Below are positions 59,763-64,000 of a DNA stretch of 64,000 nt, in pieces (the first letter of the stretch is position 1; each line of letters starts with the position of its first letter). The notes beneath the pieces are model-generated. The model did not search any database, had not been told where the DNA came from, and saw only the letters and a list, made by a program, of their open reading frames with translations. The position numbers and the translations under genes are program-made. The stretch is taken from positions 248,001 through 312,000 of the forward strand of contig VTFK01000276.1 in the NCBI GenBank assembly GCA_009617715.1, given 5' to 3'. This DNA is from Plectrocnemia conspersa (lineage: Eukaryota; Arthropoda; Insecta; Trichoptera; Polycentropodidae).

Positions 59763-62135
59763 TTTTGAAATGTGAAATCTAATCTTAGCTTCGGACCGGA
59801 TTAAAATAGCCAGCAGGCCGTAGTTTATTTACCCATGCCCTAGATAGTTGCGATTGCGTTCCTTATTCTCAACTGTTGCGACTTGGACGCCGTCGCTCGA
59901 GAACTTTTTTTTTCGGCGATCTATGTACAATTATTTTGTATGAAAGGCTTTTTGTAGGAAAATCTTTCAGTAATCATTCATTATATGTTTACAAAGACAT
60001 CGATATTTTCGTCTTTTAACATTATGTTTATGAAGCTATTTTTCGACTGCCAATATATATTCGGCTATACAATATCGATTTGACAGATTTCTTAGAAGTT
60101 TTAAACGCTTGCATGTCTATACTTTGCACGCGAGACTTTGTTTTTCCAAAGAGCATTTATGAGCCCACTTTGTTACTTTTTTTATTAATTTAAAACGAAG
60201 AAATAATATCAGTTAACCATAGCTAATCTTTACTGCCTTACAACACTCTCGCTTCGTCTGGAAATTTCAAGAACCAAAAGCAATCTGGTTCTCGTGTTAA
60301 TTTTATTTTCGCATACAAAAGAATCCCTGCGAAACCATTGCGAATCTGTAAAGCAGAAGAGCCTCGCGTTTTTCAATTTCGATACATGTCCTATAAATTA
60401 TAATAAATGTCCATATCATATTAACGGAAATGCAACTTTTGCCTGGTACGAAATTTTTCAAGAACAGAACGCAATAAATACCCATACCCATACTTATGCG
60501 TAAAGAAGAACATACTAACCATAGCGAATTTGATGCCGTAAAGGCCTCACGGTATTCAATATGTTATTAATCATAATAAATGTATCGACTGAAATACTCA
60601 ACGCTGGACTTCTCTCGCCTCATCGAATGCAATAAACGAGAAACGTTCGTTTCTTCGGCTGTTCGTATATTATAATTTACATGCATACGTCTTGTATGTG
60701 TAGTATGTGCTTAAGTCGTAAGACAAGCCTCGGGCACTTTCTTTATATACATATACATGTATTATATATATATATATATAACTGACCTTTGAAGCCTTAA
60801 GGTTCGTTCGCTTTCGTGACCGAGTGCATAACGAGCATTCCACCACAGGTTCGTCCTTTCTGGCTCTTATCTGAAATTGTTCTGTTGGTTATCGCCGACA
60901 TTATGTTCTGGCACATTCCTCTTGCTCTAACGGCCTTATACATATTATAAACATGTACTTCAAGCTTCAAACGAACCGATCTGAATTGCGCGATATCGAC
61001 ACTAAATCAAATTAATTTTAAGACAAAAAAACTATACTAGTATTAGTCATTACACTATTTTACTAAGTAAAAACCTAAACATATGAATTATGGTTTAAAT
61101 TGATTTGAAAAATAATACAGCTCAATCATTAAGAACTGCTTCTGTTCAAGTATAGCGCTCTTATATTTTTACTAGTACTAAAGTTTCTTAACCAGAGTCT
61201 GACAAATATTTTTTTAAAGCTTATAAATACGCTTTCCTCATTATCACGCAAAAATACACATGTTTATTATTATTGCATGATGCAATTTGAGTAATATTAA
61301 TAATGTGCGTTTATATTATGATCGTCGTTTCCATAACGCAGCACCGTTGTTCAAAACGAATAATAAAAGTGCGTCAGCAACGTTGAATCTCAACCTTTTC
61401 GCCCACGCAATTTTTATATAATATATATAATACACTAAGATCTGTTTATTTTACATATAGTTTAAAAACAGATCTAATTACCTAACATAATTTATTACCT
61501 TATTATATATACAAAATATAAAAAACATTAGACTGAATGTGTTACAACCATGTAAACACAATCAACAACAACTAAATTGCGAGACACAAATCTGTTAATT
61601 TAAACTAGTGTTACAACTTAAAATTATTCGTAGTTTTCAACTATTTAAAAATTAAATAAAAAATGGTTGAATTATTCGAATATTTGTATTTTTTACAGAT
61701 ATTAATTTATTTTAACAATTAGTACAAAAAAACAAATAATTGCCTGTAAATTATTATTTTATTAAAAATATTTTTTTGCTTAGTTATGAATTGCTTTTAT
61801 AGTCGCTAAGAGACTGAGATAGTACGCGAACTGCGTCGCGTCACTTGGCACTCAATTTTAGGGCTATGTCCTGTTCGCTCCTGTTGCCGACAATATAATT
61901 TCAACTCGCTATTTTTATTTTCAATCTTTGAATTTTACAACTATGGTTCTCAAATATTCGAATATTGCATAAAAATGGTTGTAAAAATACATATATATAT
62001 ATTTAATTTTTTGCATCAAAAGGAAAATGCTTAATTTATTATTTTATATATTCATTTCAGCTTTGCAAATTATTATTGTAATAAAGATCAGCTACGATTG
62101 ATTTAATTCAGAAAAAAATGCTGGAACATTTTATA
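59763..62135. other. AT-rich stretch with unassigned patches
   Basis: Balanced patches occur near 59.77-59.92, 60.25-60.50, 60.78-60.95 and 61.80-61.90 kb. The overlapping 69- and 62-codon frames at 60.3-60.5 kb are unrecognised. A short (AT)n run sits at about 60.76 kb. No transposon ends or RNA genes found. Confidence 0.4.
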
Positions 62136-63735
62136 TTTTTTTTTTTTTTTTTAGATTAAATTAAGACCATCGTGGCCTAACAGGTTACCCCAATGCGCCA
62201 CGATGGTCGAAAACAAATTTTAAATTTATAAAACAAAAAAAAAACGTATATATACATAAATAGAACAATACTTAAAAATAATAAACATAACAAAAAATTA
62301 TAAAATATCAAAATTAAATGAGACAAACTGGATCAGCTCCTTGTAGCTAACATTAAACAGGTCAATATGTAATGCAAGCGTATTAAGGAGCCGTATGGCC
62401 ACAGCTATAGGCGAGTCGGCAAGTGCGGATGTCCTAGCCCTAACTGCCATCAAAAGAGGTCTCGATCGTGATTCTCGAAAATGTTCCGGAACCCAAAACT
62501 GGAATTCCTCGAGAATAGCTGGATTGTCGACAGCACCTTTTAGTAGTTTGAAAAAATGCTTAGCGACATACAGCTTTCTGCGAGAATTCAGCGAATCATA
62601 TCCCAACGCTCCTAAAAGAAAGGCGCTGGGATATAAGAACGGATAATAACCATTTAGCCTTTTGTAAAGGTATCTTAAATACCTTTTTTGAATTTTTTCT
62701 ACTAAAGGGAATATTTGGCTATTCGGGGATTCCAAATTATAGATCCCGATTCAAGAATGCTACGAACTAAGGTGTCATAGAGGATGCGAATAACTGACGG
62801 ATCGTCAAAGTGAAAGGCATTCCTCATAACAAAGCCGAGCATCTTGGAAGATTTATCACAGACGTCGTGCATGTGTAGAGAGAACCTCCATTTGCTCTCG
62901 AAAGTGATTCCGAGATCGTTAATGGAAGTTTCTCTAGTCAAAATGTTACCACCGAGATGGTAGAAATAAGCTGATGGCGAACGGGATCGAGAAAATGACA
63001 CAGTATGGCACTTTCCGACACTAAAGGGCAGACGGTTAACGGAAGCCCATCTCCACAGAGAGTCTAAATCACTTTGTAGAGAGAAGGTGTCCGCAACAGA
63101 TCGAATGCATTTATATAATTTTAAATCATCTGCGTACAGAAGAAAACTTGAATTTTTAATTGCTGTATTTATGTCATTAATAAATAACACAAAAAAGCAG
63201 AGGTCCCAGATTGGATCCTTGAGGAACCCCCCGAAGGGGTAAAATATTCCTTTGACAATCGGCCACCATAGGTTACAAACTGTCTACGATTGCTTAAATA
63301 ACTCGAAAATAACCGAGTTAAATTATCTGAGCAACCGAGGTTCGACAATTTTTTTTTAATAATAACGTATGACAAACTTTGTCAAAGGCTTTCTCAAAAT
63401 CTGTATACACGACGTCTACTTGAATTCCGGCATCGAGAGAAGTTGTCACCGTTTTGATGAACGACAGAAGATTAGTAACAGTGGAACGGGCAGGACGAAA
63501 CCCGTGCTGTTGGTCTAATAAAACTTGCTGAAAGTGATTGTAAAGATATTTATGAATAATTATTTCAAATAATTTAGCAGGAGCTGACAACTATAATTCT
63601 TTATATATAATTTGTCACCCTTTTTTTATGAATAGGGGTGACTTTTGTGCATTTCCATAGATCAGGAAATGATGATGTTTTGAGAATCAGATCATAAATA
63701 CATTTTAGAGGAGCAGCGAGACTTACTTCGCTTAC
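62136..63735 (-). mobile_element. 5'-truncated non-LTR retrotransposon (jockey/CR1-like) with reverse transcriptase
   Basis: The best copy of the dominant family. On the minus strand the protein can be followed through overlapping frames: LWKCTKVTPIHKK and AKLFEIIIHKYL at the start, DQQHGFRPARSTVTNLL, VYTDFEKAFDKV (first catalytic Asp), a GVPQGSNLGPLLF-type block split by single-base indels, LLYADDLKLY (YADD, about 63125-63136), LGITFESKWRFSLHM, then SGSIIWNP and the C-terminal LHIDLFNVSYKELIQFVSFN region. At least three frame changes between 63.59 and 62.30 kb make it non-functional as written. The endonuclease and first ORF are missing (5' truncation, ending in an ACTT repeat). The 3' end carries a terminal hairpin and about 17 T on the plus strand, that is, a poly(A) tail. 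The plus-strand 83-codon frame opposite it is an artefact. Confidence 0.9.
62163..62210 (-). other. terminal stem-loop in the LINE 3' untranslated region
   Basis: GACCATCGTGGC pairs perfectly with GCCACGATGGTC around a loop of about 20 bases, ten to fifteen bases before the poly(A). The remains at 7.03-7.04 kb keep the CACGATGGTC half and part of the loop. Such structures may be recognised by the element's reverse transcriptase; that role is inference. Confidence 0.7.
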
Positions 63736-63746
63736 TTACTTACTTA
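63715..63746. repeat. short (TTAC)n run at the LINE 5' junction
   Basis: About six ACTT/TTAC repeats mark where similarity to the retrotransposon stops. Confidence 0.6.
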
Positions 63747-64000
63747 TTGTATATCAAATTCTTTATTAGTGATTTTGCAATTATTAGGCACACTCATTAT
63801 TTTATTTTACAACTTCAATAATTGGCTGCTAAATACAAACTATACGTCCAAAATGGCTATAAAAATTACATGTACATCATAATGAGTTGTACTTTGCAAC
63901 CACATCATAAAAACAGTATTTTATGCTCAGTAGGTTAGGTTAGCAAACGATAATATTATGGTATAATATCTATCGCTTTAAACTTATCGTTAATTAATCA
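63747..64000. other. AT-rich non-coding end of window
   Basis: Nothing supported. Confidence 0.5.

Noticed and set aside
62395..62646. 83-codon plus-strand frame
   Set aside because: Antisense to the LINE reverse-transcriptase C-terminal region.

Overview
The window is strongly AT-rich (by eye roughly three quarters A+T) eukaryotic DNA. Long frames are absent, there are (AT)n microsatellites, non-LTR retrotransposon remains, hAT-like and piggyBac-like miniature transposons and a tRNA-derived SINE head. This fits an arthropod nuclear genome, most likely an insect; I cannot name the species. Nothing prokaryotic is present: no operons, no ribosome-binding-site-led frames, no CRISPR array, no rRNA and no intact tRNA gene.

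I find no intact protein-coding gene. What can be supported is mostly repeats. (1) One non-LTR retrotransposon family is present at about 62.1-63.7 kb (longest copy, reverse transcriptase with YADD, poly(A) tail, frameshifted). Older relatives lie near 6.7, 17.3, 23.1, 39.2, 49.0 and 55.1 kb. (2) A dead jockey-like element lies at 19.7-21.0 kb and is interrupted by a 260-bp hAT-like MITE with a perfect 8-bp target duplication. (3) A second hAT-like MITE at 1.57-1.90 kb has identical 16-bp termini, a perfect 8-bp target duplication and a (GACTCC)n-like interior. A weaker hAT-like element lies at 34.2-34.6 kb. (4) piggyBac-like miniature elements are seen at 18.4 kb (TTAA on both sides) and 25.2-25.7 kb. 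(5) An unnamed repeat family carrying a 210-bp palindrome is seen at 21 kb, 59 kb and, as a reversed fragment, 40 kb. (6) There are several short tandem arrays of 80-340-bp units (7.2, 10.3-11.7, 23.6, 29.8, 36.6, 46.6, 48.5 kb) and two larger inverted-repeat structures (52.6-53.8 and 57.1-57.4 kb).

Between the repeats, a few islands of balanced base composition could be exons or regulatory DNA: 0.36, 9.7, 32.4, 35.2-35.6, 37.9, 43.7, 44.9-45.3 and 47.2 kb. The most notable are a plus-strand CTAAT-polypyrimidine-CAG|GTAAGG at 35,505, which looks like a recursive-splice (ratchet) site or a conventional acceptor; a plus-strand ATG exon ending AAAG|GTAAAT at 37.9 kb; a minus-strand ATG closely followed by GAG|GTAAGT at 35.27 kb; and a 43-codon frame with a good start context at 43.68 kb. 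None encodes a protein I recognise.

Reading the whole: this is probably intergenic DNA or the inside of a very long intron. Seven of the eight non-LTR fragments lie on the minus strand, which would fit an intron of a plus-strand gene, but the number is small. I see no convincing new biological system. The palindromic repeat family, the LINE terminal hairpin, the small CpG-rich inverted-terminal element inside a LINE and the possible ratchet site are the items most worth checking.
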